Shown: positions 24,691 to 37,400 of the stretch, in pieces
How positions within the stretch are numbered: the stretch's first letter is position 1
Layout: each line of letters begins with the position of its first letter
Source of the DNA: Stratiolaelaps scimitus
Taxonomy: Eukaryota > Arthropoda > Arachnida > Mesostigmata > Laelapidae
Assembly (NCBI GenBank): GCA_019614645.1
Contig: JABWDB010000002.1
Span: 248,001 to 312,000 of the forward strand
Direction of reading: 5' to 3'
Length of the DNA: 64,000 nt
Program-made: the position numbers and the translations under genes
Notes under the pieces: model-generated
Seen by the model: the letters and a program-made list of their open reading frames with translations, nothing else
Databases searched by the model: none
Told to the model about the DNA's origin: nothing

Positions 24691-26309
24691 GGAAGGTTGA
24701 TGATAGAAGTACATCACCTACAATGTACATCAACTCCACAATAGATACTGATCAATAACATTGCTGTATTTATTCGAATCATCAAGTGGTCATCAATGAG
24801 GAGATGGCTATTCGGCGATTCGCGCGCGGTCGCCAAATAGTGGTCACCAATTGCAATCGACACCGACAACAATTAACCGTAGATCGGTATTGGTGTATAT
24901 ATATATATATATATATATATAAAGGCAGTGGAGTAAAGCACGCGCCACCGAGACGTCGGCGCATCAACCGATATGAGATGATTGAAAGCTGCTGATACAG
25001 CTGCAACGATGAAAATTGAGATAGGCTTGAGTCGACAATAGCAGATTAGTAGATTAGACAGCTATACAGCAGGCAAGGATAAGCCTTGATAGCAGTCAAC
25101 TTTCGCGAGCATGGGGCAGACACATTTCGAGAAGATTGACGCGCAGCTGACTGCAGTTAACTCCAAGATGAATGGAACCAGCGAGCCGCATTTCGATAAG
25201 AATCTGCTATAAAAAAATCAACAACACGATCAAGAAGGGAAAAGAGTTTTCTAGCACAAAACAAATGGGTCACAGACAGAGAGAGAGAAAGAGACTCCGT
25301 CAGGGCAGATGTTGGGAATTAGCACTCACTGGGGGGCGGGTAATTAGTGATGTGGGCTGGCGGGAACTGACAACAGCGCTCGGTCGTCTGAACAGGACAT
25401 CACATCAACAGAGAATTATTCAGCGCGAACGTGTTTAGCTACGGTTGCTTCGATGATGCAGCTCGCAGTGCGGACTCCCATAAGCACTGCATGAGCAAGC
25501 AAATGAGTCGTCCGCAGACTCGGAGTCGCTGGACAGATTCATGGACAGGCATTCCCGCCATTGCGTTGCCTACCATCGGATCTATTCGTATATGTATTTC
25601 TAATTTATTCTTTCAAGTACATACATAAACTGCACTAGTCTACGTTTCTCTATGCCATACGTAGAACTCGGTGGGGACCCATAATTCGCACGATGTTCGC
25701 ACAGAACGCTACAAGAGACAAGCAAGAAATATCCGCGTGAAAAGGATTTGATTCCGAAAATAATGATGAGGTTAAGCGTTAAGATGAGACTCGAAGCTGT
25801 TGCAAGAACCGCCACTGAAATCGAGAGACAAATTTAATCGGCCAGATTCAACTGTCGGCTATAAACGCATCGAGCGCAGCAGCATTTCCTGTGGACGAGA
25901 ACAACCTTCTACAGAAGACCCGTGGAGCAGATACGGGAGCTCGCCCCCCCCTCCCCCATGGCGTACGGCGTTCCAGTTAATCTCTCACGCAGTGAAAGAT
26001 CCCTTTATACTCCGACTTCATTATCAAATTCACTATCGTCTTGGACTTTCGTAGCGTAATGCACTCTTTGAAAGGCCGCCACGAAAATTGCCACACGAAC
26101 CCCCACCCACCACCCCCCGATTGATACTGCAATAACTTGTTTCTTTTGAGCTGACTCTCGGCTGTTCGGCCCCTATCTGACAGGCCCCAGCTCTTGGCCT
26201 TTAGGTATTACTATGAGGGCCTGTCGGGACCACCTTTGCTTGCGATATAATGCAATCACTTGGATAATAAAGAAACCATCGACATTCCAATAATATCGGA
26301 ACATTATGA

Positions 26310-26348
<39 letters not shown>

Positions 26349-26579
26349 TGTATATATGGGGTCCGTTTTATGAAGCAGTGCCGGAAGCAGTTCCGTGGAC
26401 ATTACATGTGTAAGGCTTTGAGTCAGTCCGGACAGTTATATTATTATATTATCATTATAGACAACCGCCATCATCATCAAAGATCGACTTGCTAACCCTT
26501 ATCACAGTATGCCAACGCGTTGTTCGCTCTAATATGAATTCAATCACCATAAATCTACCTTCTGATTTCTGACTTTCAG

Positions 26580-26836
26580 CCACACGCTGCAACTGAATCC
26601 GCCATCTCGCTCTTCCGACGTCCTACCCAGAGCTGGATCGCCCGCCGCCGACATTGGCACCACCGCAGCAAAAACAGACCGGCGAAGAATTCATCCATAC
26701 GGGCGGGATTGCGGGTGCGCGTCAGTGAGCGGTTTTCGGTCGGGTGTCGAGGAGGGCATAGCAGTGGAGCAGAGCCTTGAGGAAGGGGCAAACAAAAACC
26801 GCTGAGATCCATTAGTGGTGGCAACGTTTCGTTACG
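26580..26836 (+). promoter_or_regulatory. wntless 5' UTR segment with upstream acceptor
   Basis: A polypyrimidine/AG acceptor (TCTGACTTTCAG) ends at about 26579, 258 bases before the wntless ATG. It suggests that the coding start exon is preceded by a spliced non-coding exon somewhere in the triplet-rich spacer. I could not locate that exon. Confidence 0.45.
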
Positions 26837-29800
26837 ATGGCCAGTGCAGGAGGCTCGATCCTTGAGAATCTCTCAGGTCGCAAGTTGGCGGTGATTGTGA
26901 GCATCGTTCTCGTGATCCAGGGACTATGCTTCCTTCTCGGCGGTGTAATCGGTACGTTCTTCCCGTGCGGGAATTAATAGACCTATGTGTTAATATAAAC
27001 CTGTGTATAGGTCTCTTTTTCTTTCTCTTTCTATCTTTCCTCTCTCTCTCTCTCTCTCTCTATCTCTTTCTCTCTCTGTCACTGTCGTTTTTCATCCTTT
27101 GGGGTGGCATGCGCGCACAATATGACAATTGTCGAATGTCGAACGCGAAGCGGCTGAGTGACTGTCAGTGGATCACACAGTAAGGACTTTGACTCTAGCC
27201 GGGCGCTCTGATGATGACAATGAGCGCGGCAGCGGCGGCCGCGGCAGCGGCGGCCGCGGCAGCGGGCAGCAGGTACAATTGTCACTGGTCACAGTACAGA
27301 ACGGCGACGGTGGCGGCAGCGGGGGCAGCCGCCAATCGCGCAACTAATGAAAAAATCATTTATCTAGGTAAAGGGAAAGGTTTTATTGGTTTATTAAAGG
27401 AGCTGCAATTTTACAATGCTTAAGCTCTTAGGTCTTGCAATATTGTGTGATCATATGATGGCGCCTGGTATTTTGGTTTTTCGTGTTTTGTATATTTATT
27501 GGTCACGGTTCTGACTGTTGTTATTGGTGACGGTCTCTGGTGGGAAGACTTTGGCAAAAAACTGAACGCCGGCGCTGTTAGTAGACATACTTAATCAAGA
27601 AAAAAGATAATATGCAAACTATCTGTCGAGTGCCAGTTTCGAAGCCAGAGATGTTTCCCTTGCTTGTGCCAACATAATACACTTAGCGCATATGAAAAAT
27701 GCGCAAGTCATGCAAGAGTTTAGCAGCTGTGTGCACCACAAAGTTAGCGTTGAATTCGATTTGCTGAGAGAAATGCCTTTTGAGGAATACGATAACCAAA
27801 CTTATGCATGTTCTCCAATTCGCCCTGAGCAACACTTTTCATCGAGTATCTGCTTAGCGCTATTTGTTCCCGAAATATATCATTGATGCATTAGTGCATT
27901 AGCTCTTTTGGAATTTGAGATGTGTGCCCGACACAATTACAGCTAACTTAACTTGTTTAATATTTACCCCTCGGGAAGTTAATAACCAATCGAATGCGAA
28001 TAACAAGGACGAAGTCTTCAGTCGAGCGGAAGGACTTGAGGATTTCGTCATCACCATAAGGTAGAAATGCGGAGCTGTGCTCCTCGGCTCGGCCCTCGGT
28101 CGAGGGGAATATTTCGACATATTTCTTCGCATTCGACAGAACACAGCGGTAACACTGTGAAAGTAAAGTGAGATTGGCAAAACATTGCACGTTATTGACT
28201 AAGTCGGGCTATTTTCGACGGCCAAGCAAACGATCAAGTGCCAACCACATACGCTAGCACAAATGTCGAAAGGTAGGCGTTCGATTTTCGGAAGGTGAAC
28301 TGTCATTGTATTCCATGTCGGACGTTCATTATGATTGTTTTTGCTTAATTAAAATATAGAGTAATCAGTGACCCGGCTGGGGGCAGGGGGGTCAGGCGGA
28401 GGCTGTCATGGTCCACAGTGGCGTTGCCTCTCTGCCTCGCTGACAGCAGAGAAGGGCGCTGCATAAGGAAGGGTCCTGCGCGCTTGTCGTCGGGCGATCA
28501 GCCTGTCTTGTGGACTGCTTCGATTACATTGGCACTGAGAGGGCCATAGAAGTAGTATTCCTTTGACGAGGAGCGTGACGGTACGGGATTCATTTAGCCA
28601 ATGCTTCTTCGAGTGGACACGAACCTTGTGCTGTTTGAAATTTGAATATTGGAGTTTCACTTTAGGCCATGTTGACAGATAATCTGTGCAACTATACGGG
28701 TTGTGGTTCAGCCAGTGATCATCAATCGTATATACGTTCCATTGACAGTGAGGTTCTATAAATTCTTGTTTGGCTGTTTGTCTTGTAGCTCCTGCGCCTT
28801 CGAATGCTGACCAAGTGCTTGGCACGGTGTGCGCCCAGGAAAACCCCACGGTTCCCGGAGATTTCAGCTGGCCATGGGCTATTTCCCGGGGAACGAACAA
28901 ACACCCTGTTAATTGCAACCAGATCTACAGTCTCATCGATGTGAGTGATTGACACGATTAGCAAATGTCGACGGTTTGACCAGCGTCAGTCACAAACAGA
29001 GATAAAGCAACCTTCAGCGGCCAACACTCTACCCGGTGTTTCGTATAAAACACTGACTAACACGTTTTGATTTCTAATTTCCATAGCGACAATACACACA
29101 TCTACACACCTAGATACACTTACAATACCGGGTTGACGGACATGTCTTGATTCATAGTTGAGTATTGTAACACATACAATATATATATATATCACCAACT
29201 GTCGTTTGCGGCTGGCCTCCAACCTTTTTCTCATCAGATATTTCTCAGTATCTATTATCAGTCACATGGCATCACAACGAGATCCCTCGTAACCGATGTG
29301 GCCCCAGCGCAGATGCATCCGTCATCGTCGGTATACATACGTTCTTTAACAAGTGCCCTCATTGTTTCTCGCCGTGATTTCTCGCTATATTTCACTGGTA
29401 TCCTGGTTATCGTCCGGGACTGTGGCGCGCACGTTCGTATTCTCGACTATTCACCATGCACCACTTCGCAGACTCACAATAAGGACCCGAACATTACCGC
29501 CAACCATCTTGTCTTCTCGTTCCAACTGCCATTGCCGAAGGAGAACAGAGATCTCGACTACTCGCGATGGCAACAGAACCTCATCGGTGTCTTGCACATG
29601 GATATCATTCACGACCCCAACAATCCGCTCAGTGAGTTACAGCCATCGCCGACCGAGCGATGAGCCAATCGGTCTAATCTTGTTTCAAACTATTTTTTCT
29701 TCCTACAAAACAAAAATATTTAGTTATATATATACGATTTTCCCGTAATGATTGCATTGCTGTGCTTCTCGCTCTGCAGCACAAGACCCTGTGGTGACCA

Positions 29801-32800
29801 TGGACATCAAAATGGGTTATCGAAATAAGCATGAGAGCCCAGAGACTTGGCACCTTCTGGCGAACTCCACTGAGACTCGAACGGTGAAGTGCGATATTAA
29901 CTCGACTCATCATCATCTTGACCAGGTGGGTGGACGCTTTCGTTTTGGCAATTCTTTGTCACTTTTGTTTTTAATTAGTCATTTTCGTATCAGAATATAT
30001 TAATAATAAATAGTCACATTGTCTATCGTAGAAACATCGTAGTCTACGTTGTTTGTGTGAATATTGTTTCTCCATGTTATTCCTCAAGCGCGTATACGCG
30101 GGTTTGTCACTGTCTGCCCGAACATTACAGGTCCACTATGGCGGGTACAATTGTGACGTGATGTCGCTGTTTGAATTGGGTTCGCTGCATCACGACTTCT
30201 ATCTCATCAATGTGAAATTTCCGCTGAACGAGAACCAGACCATCAACTCCCGGATGGGGCAGCTCAGCGATCTTTGGCTCGTGGTTATCAATCAGAACGG
30301 GGGCTTCACGAAGGTAATCAACGCAGTAATTAACAATAGTACAATCGATCCATATCGCAGCCGCAGACGCATATATATATATATATATATATATATAGAT
30401 ATATATATATATATATTATATATACAAATGCTCATGATAGTACACATGGCCTTGCATACAGTATATTCAGTGATTTACTCAACATTACATAAATATCGCT
30501 TGATTAACTCTATACATCTTTTTAATTGGCCAAACGTTCAGGTGTTTCTGTCGCTGAAAACGGTCTTTCTGCCTATCATTCTCGCGACGATGATGTGGTA
30601 TTGGAGACGTATACGAATCATGGATCGAGCCCCGCATCTGCTTGAGTGTTGTATCCTGGCTCTCGCTGTGGCCATGACAACGATCAATCGTTAGTATTAT
30701 TCGACCTTGATTATTACTTATTAACGAGAAGAACTAGCATTTCCCTCGGGTTTGTATTGCTAATGATCACCGTGGCAAGGAAAAATAATGCATGTATTAC
30801 GCCATTGGCAAAACCCCAGTTTTCTTGTTAGTTCTGACACGAAACGAGTAAGCGTTCTGGATCATATCGTTTACTAAAGTAGAGAATGGATTCAGCTTTT
30901 CGCGATTTGTCTACCTGTGTAAATCAAGACAGAAGACAGGATCACTGATCTATGTAACGTCCAGCTGAGTCCTGTGGTCGAATTATCGATTGAAGCAGGA
31001 AGGATGCGATACCATTAACAACAACAACAACATTTCCTGTTTCTTCGATGACTTTCAGTTCCGATCGAGTTTATGACGCTTTCGTTCAATATGCCATATA
31101 TGATGTTGATTTGCGACATTCGCCAGGGTATCTTCTACGCAATGCTGTTCAGTTTTTGGCTGATCTTCTGCGGGGAACATCTCATGGTAGGCATTTGTCG
31201 TAGACACCATAGCAGAGATATGGTGATTTTTATCCCATCACAGGTCGGTGTTTTTGCTAAAAAAAAACGAGACATTCTCGAAATGCAACGTGATATCTTT
31301 CTGAGCTGTCAAACAACAAATTATAACAGTAATAATAATTTACTATAATTAATATAAGAGGTATAAGGGGTAGATATAATGGATGTTAATTAAGTCATGA
31401 AATGAGAAAGGGGCAGGGAGAGAGAGAGAGAGAGAGAAAGAAATGTCACCAAAAATACCATTTACATATCGAAAGCCGTACTGCGATTCGCACTTTCAAT
31501 TATTCGCCCATCGATTTGGTGTCGCAGCTCGGCTAATGAAACAATACGTACGATGTGTTTGTCATCGTATAGCATGATTGATACCTCTAACTATAACTCT
31601 ACGTGAGTTCGGATGTATAATTACGTTACGAAGATTTCGTATACAATTTTACTCATAAAACTCGTAGGTTACGCGTTTCTGACGGATCTTTTCTGTTTTT
31701 CCGATAGCAAAGTATCAGATAAAAACGCTTGATTAACACTGAGGCGTGTTTCGAACAGCCTCATAATCGGTAAACAGTAGGGGTTTTTTTCAACGTTTTT
31801 ATGAACATATACACGTCAGGAGATCGCTGAAGTTTTAATGTCACCTTCTTGTAACATGTGTGTCCACGTTTCATGCGAACAGGACGACAATGTAAGTTGG
31901 AGTAATCATTGGTGGCACCGTTGCACTCTATCTGGCCCATGCTGTTTTCGCATTGAATTCGTTTAGTTCCTAGAAATTATTGATTGCAGCTCAACGCTGA
32001 GCTTTGACACTGTAGTGGGCACTATGGAGTGCTATTGTTTAGTTTGCTGGCTGTACACCCGATTACTAGATTCACCGTGAAGTGCGTTGCTGTCAGTGAG
32101 ACCCTCGAAGAAGTACGCGTGTATGTTATGGGGGATGCACTACTTTTTCTTGTCTTTCTTTCGGCTTTGCTGTTTCTAATTTTTCCCAAGTAGCCGCTGC
32201 TTACGAACGAATTTCTCACGATCGGCCTGACGAAAAACGTGCTCGAATTAGCCGCTTCACGCCTTCGTATTTAATGGGCTATCTATTCACCCTTGCATGC
32301 AGCTTGCCGAAACGCCCGGCTATTTCGTAGTTACTCGAATGCACTGAGTTTTTCATTTGCCGCACATAAAGGCTATGCGTGCCGAGGTACAAGATGTGGA
32401 TATTTTGAGGGCTAGGTTTTTGTTTTTGCACGATTACCTCGTCCTCCTTCACGCAGGTTCGTTTGTGCGAATAGGTCGACCCGGAGAGTGGGGGCGTCCA
32501 CCTGCCGAAAGTTCGTATGAGAGAGAATAGCCCAATGAAATGATTTGAAGACCATTGATATCATTCAATATTAATACTCTGCCGGTAAAAGTTTGGCTCT
32601 TCGATAGAGCACCCCACACTCACTTTGCTTCGCCTTCTTCTTTCCGCGTAGAGTCCTTCAAGTTGACATGAACGCAGCGTGAGATTAGGCATGCTAACAA
32701 ACATCCGATAATTCGGGTGGTGAGAAGTGGAGGGTACTCTCACAAAGTCAATTTTTGCACCATTTCATAAATACTCGACGTCATGCAAGAAGTAGATGAA

Positions 32801-34493
32801 AGTTGAAAGATAGACAGACAATACAGTATTATATTGGCATGTGTGTGTGTTTTCAGGATGACGTGGAACGCAATCGTTTGAGCGCCTACTGGAAACAGCT
32901 CTCGTTCGTGTTTGCTGGCTGCCTCTGCATGCTAGTTTTCGACATCTGCGAAAGGTGAGTCAGTCAAACTCACCGATCTCTGAGTGGTTGTTATTATTAT
33001 TATTATTATTACTAATTCGTATAATTAGTTGCCAAGCACAAACTATTCACTTGCCAGTCGTGCTAGTGCTGCCAGCTATGACCAGATATAGTTTTCCCGT
33101 TTGTCCTTCTTATTATTTCCTCCTTTGCGTCACCCCCTACGGCATGACGGGTACGTCCCTACGGGGGTACAGTTGGCCTATTAGTACGCTTAACTGTGGC
33201 TATGATGATATGGCTATGACCATATTGGGGCTTTAATTAATTAATTTGAAAAAGGAAGAAAATGACAGATGAACTCACCCAGCATATTCAATCGGTTTCA
33301 CATAACCTGTGTCTACCGTGAGTCAAACGAGCCGTACCTGTATGATTGATCTATTTATGTTGCTCTCTCTCTCTCTCTTCTCTTCTCAGAGGCGTCCACC
33401 TGACGAACCCGTTCTACTCAATTTGGTCGACTGAACTTGGCCGCGATCTCGCAACAGCTTTCCTGTTGCTGACACTCGTATGTGCCGCGTCGTACTTCTT
33501 CTATTTGTGTCATCTGCTCTATCGCGTTCGACGCAACATCTCCTCGAAACGCTCCGCCCTGCCAGGCATGAGTCAAACCCGGCGTCTCTTCTACCAGGGA
33601 ATCATCTATCGATTCAAGTTCCTCCTTCTGGCCACGCTTGTGACCGCAGCGTTGACGTTGACCGCCCACTTCGTATCGCAGTGGTCCGAAGGTCAGTGGA
33701 AGTTCGATGAGGAGATCTCGCTCGAGTTCACATCGGCCTTCTTCACCGGCGTTCTGGGATGCTGGAATGGCTATGTGTTCATGCTGCTGGTTCTGTACGC
33801 GCCTAGCCACAAGTACAAGAATCAGGGCCAGGGCACCGACCTCAACAATCTCACAGGTAACTAGACATTCATAAGGGAGCGCTCTTGATTCGACTGTGAA
33901 TGACATCGCCACAACGCGACGTAAATTCGACTAATTCCAGTTGTAAGACTTGTAGAGGTTTTGATTATGCTGTTGCGGAAGAATTTCTTCACACGTGATG
34001 GAAGCATATAAGAGAAGGAGAGCCTGGATTGCAACGGCCCAGTCGTTATTAATTTCATTCTTGGATCGTTCTGCTAGGCGTAAAACACTCGGACAGTAAG
34101 ATGTAAATATATATATATATGCGTTGAGGGGTTTGTTTTAGCCTTTACAAATATATCATCAGAGACCTCATGAAACTTTCTGATGATATTTTTGTAAAGC
34201 AAATATACCTCGCCAAGCAGAGAATAGATCTCTGCTTCGCGCCGATGCCTATGCATGTGGAGTTATTTCCTGAATATGCCGCCGTCGGCGGTACACGTCT
34301 ACCTAGCTTACACTGATCGTAAACATAATAAACCTCGCGTCGAATTACACGTTGGCTATTCGTATTTTCAGATGAGAACCAGGACAGCATCGAATTTTCT
34401 CGTCTGACCAATTCCGAAGGCTGTGCCGAAGTGCCTGAGGCGTCTGGAGTTGCGGCCCTCGCCGAATTCGCCAAAAAAGTCGCCGTCGACTAA
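26837..34493 (+). CDS. wls: Wntless (WLS/Evi), Wnt cargo receptor
   Basis: Wntless is the multi-pass membrane receptor that binds lipid-modified Wnt in the Golgi, carries it to the cell surface and recycles through endosomes. Ten exons fit in phase: 26837-26951, 28789-28940, 29472-29631, 29780-29925, 30131-30313, 30542-30689, 31059-31186, 32857-32954, 33390-33856 and 34372-34493. They give 1719 nt, or 572 residues, slightly longer than the vertebrate protein (about 541). The first membrane segment is at residues 17-38, followed by the lumenal domain (to about 250) and the C-terminal set of helices. Diagnostic stretches are [46 protein letters not shown] and LYAPSHK. The start ATG gives the short cytosolic N-terminus typical of the family. 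The C-terminal tail after LYAPSHK is less conserved, as expected. Confidence 0.97.
26952..28788 (+). other. wntless intron 1 with repeats
   Basis: This is a 1.8 kb intron. It contains a (CT)n tract at about 27038-27080, a GC-rich 15-bp tandem repeat at about 27225-27268, and a 5'-truncated SINE copy on the minus strand (27374-27438). I see no supported gene; an open frame on the minus strand at 27957-28190 has coding-like composition but no other support. Confidence 0.6.
27374..27438 (-). repeat. 5'-truncated SINE copy (body and tail)
   Basis: The reverse complement matches the SINE body (AAGCATTGTAAAATTGCAG) and tail. It lies in wntless intron 1, antisense to the gene. The body breaks off at about the same point as in the other short copies. 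Confidence 0.8.
34143..34199 (+). ncRNA. Intronic stem-loop, possible miRNA-like hairpin
   Basis: Two 21-nt arms (34143-34163 and 34179-34199) pair at 20 of 21 positions around a 15-nt loop, inside the last wntless intron. Stem and loop lengths are compatible with a short pre-miRNA, but I do not recognise a known miRNA seed. A chance AT-rich hairpin or a decayed inverted repeat is equally possible. Confidence 0.25.
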
Positions 34494-37400
34494 ACCTCAT
34501 CATTTTCATAATGGCAAGGCGGACTGAGCGCCTTCCACAAGCGAAAAGCACATTGCCAAAAATAACAAACATCTTCACATACGACCTATATGTGAGTGGA
34601 CCACAGACGGAAGACAAAGAGACCGGACACAAATATGGGCCGATAACCAACGAAGTGCACATATATATATATATATATATATACATAGAGGAGTTCCTGC
34701 CTAAAATGCGAGCATAGTATACCAGTTTTTCATAATAATCGAATCCAGCATCCTGTGACCGCGACGCAGCTCTCAAGCAACGGCTGGCTGGCTCTCTGCA
34801 ATCAAACAGTGTCAAAGAATTGATAGACCCCTGTCACCTATTGTACAATATTATTTCCAATCAGTTCCTACAGTACGGGCGCTATTTTGTCTACGTTGCT
34901 CGTTTTGTGAATGGCCAGCTATCCCTGATCGAGCCTGCAGGTTCGATTTGCGCTAACCGTAGTACCCCCTAGTAGATTAGATCTTCAGTCTCGTTCCCTC
35001 TCCATGGTGAACAGTAGCTTTACGTGCGTCGAAGGCTAAACTTCGACGATGGTTCAACCGGTAGTATAGTGAATAGTTATTAGTTCGTTCGTTATCGTAG
35101 TTAGCTCGTTAGCGCAGAGTTTGTATTTGGTGTATCTCTGTGTTGACGCGATCTACTTTAAAACTAATGCTATTCTTTGTTGGTTCCACCATTGTCGGGG
35201 CGGTATCGCCAATCGTTCCACGTCTAGCTATCAGTGTTCGTCGAGACGCCAGAGGGTCGCGTTTGTATTCAGCCGCAGTTTTTACCAATCAACACCAGTA
35301 AGCAGCACTCGAGCAGTTGGCCCAATGAGCCAATCAGTTGAGATTTGCTAGTCCTGCTTATACAGTAACCACTAACGTCGTTCATAGTCGCTATTTGAAC
35401 TCGAGAATTTAACGGGAGCGGCCAGAACGATGCAACAGCTGCAGTACCAACAACCTCCTTAATATAAACGAAGTTATAAAAGCTATTCATTCAGCATTGT
35501 TCATCGAGGTGCCAAATATTTTGTCCCACGCCGTTACGTCGTTAATGTTCGCGATCGATTCCGCCGGCGGGTGTCTGCGTTGATTTCATTTTCGTCGGCG
35601 ATCCACTGTTCCTCCACTGTTACGCTGCAGTGGATATTATCCAATCAATATTCCTAGCTCGTCCACCGATTATAGCCCGATTGTCCAATGATGCATAACT
35701 CAACCGAAGAGCCAGTCTCTGATAGTGGCCCGTTTGGAGGGCAACAGAGGTTACCCTGTTCACCGCCTTCTCTATCTGCCTTCAGAGAATCTACGTTCAT
35801 GTGCCTATTTATATGAGTTGCAATGTGTTTCCTTTTACGTTCGCATATCGATAGATGTGACTAGATTGTAATTAGCCGTTTAATTATATAGTAATGATGA
35901 TGATGATGATGATGATGCGAATAAGAATTATCATCGTCTTGTTGTGAATACCTTCTTGCGTCCATGTGATCTGATTTGCTGTGAGTGGCGTTCGCTCACG
36001 GCGTTCTAATAACAATATACATATATATATATATATATATACATATACACACCTATATAAACAATTGTGTTGAGTCAAACAGACAGACACCCAAACTTAC
36101 AATCTGACGGCGGCAAGCGTGTTTATGTTCATTGGCTCCTTTTGCCATGTTTCGTCATGTTTCCTTCACGAGTGACAGTTTTGTTTGTCTCGTTCAGCTG
36201 TACACTTATCCTGGAGCGGTTCGACACCTAGTTACGGGATGCAACGTCGATTAGAGCTCGAATGATAATCGATAAATTGGGAGAATAATATGGTGAAATT
36301 CAGCTTCGAGTAAGTTTACTGACGCTGGCTGTGTTGCGAAAGTCGGATACAACTTTACGAAGCGAACAGCCTTTGGAAGACGAATTTACTCAATCAATCA
36401 ATCAATTGATGAGTCCGTTGAAACTGACCGACACATTTATCTCATTACATCATATAACCGGATACTCCTAGAGGCTATTGTATACAGCATTTCATCATAC
36501 GACGATATGTATTATACACACACATATATATATATATATATATATTTAATAAACAATTTTCACCTGAATGGCAACCCACGAGGCGACTTGTGTGTTTTGA
36601 TTTCATGCGACTCGGAGAAATGACAACCTTGATTGAATTACCATCATAGATAGGTATGTATGTAGATTACATTGGTGATAGCTTATTACATTTAGTTAAA
36701 CAACTTCAAATACACAATAATTATAAAGTCATGGAGAGGTTCCACGTGAAACGAGTTCGCTCATTATCTTTCACCGACACAGGTATATCGCTACGTAAAG
36801 ATATATTGGCACAGAAGTGTATGGTCACGTAAAACTAGCACAGGCCACGAAAGAGATTCATCATCGTGCGCCATTTTGCCCAGGACGTATTTATGTATCT
36901 ACCTTGATGCGAGAACCTTGTAAAGGGGGTTGAATTCGTATTATTGGGAATTGCAGCAACGCCGAAACGGGAGAAGGTTTCCGTTTTCGACGTCGCTGCT
37001 TGCGCATGACTAACGGATGAGCTTCGTGACAAGCTTCGATGTCATTTTCCGTGTTCTGATCTTTCATAAAGTGTGAGCTAAGGTTGCGCCCGTTGCTATT
37101 TCCTAAGCAACGGGCAAGAAGCGGCTCGGTGATACATCTCATAAGTAGAAGCCCATTGATAGTTTCGATGCCACCTTGCGGCTCGGGCGTTGTCAATCTA
37201 CACAGTGCAAGATCTGGGCCCGTGTGACAACAGAGGTTGGATCGTTGCGTGAAACCCCCTATTGACTATCGCTGTTACCTAGGATATAACCGAGATGACA
37301 CTTCCCGTGTGTGTTCGTACTGTAAGCGATTCCTCTGGTAGCGTTCTCTTACAAGTGAACCTCTCGCATGTCGAACAACCGCGATTATTGTCAATAAGTG

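Larger units (their letters stand above)
21984..26836. other. Head-to-head spacer between Ubr1 and wntless, triplet-repeat rich
   Basis: The spacer separates the divergent start codons of Ubr1 and wntless and should hold both promoters and any non-coding first exons. The stretch 22.85-24.7 kb is dense in GC-rich and GTT/CTG triplets: (GCC)n near 22852-22885, (GGC)n near 23331-23380, (GTT)n 23562-23668, (CTG)n 23772-23804 and (GGC)n near 24421-24440. Open frames here are long but low in complexity. A copy of repeat family B lies at 24039-24140, and (TA)n tracts at 22412-22446, 22490-22525, 24895-24920 and 26311-26345. Confidence 0.6.
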
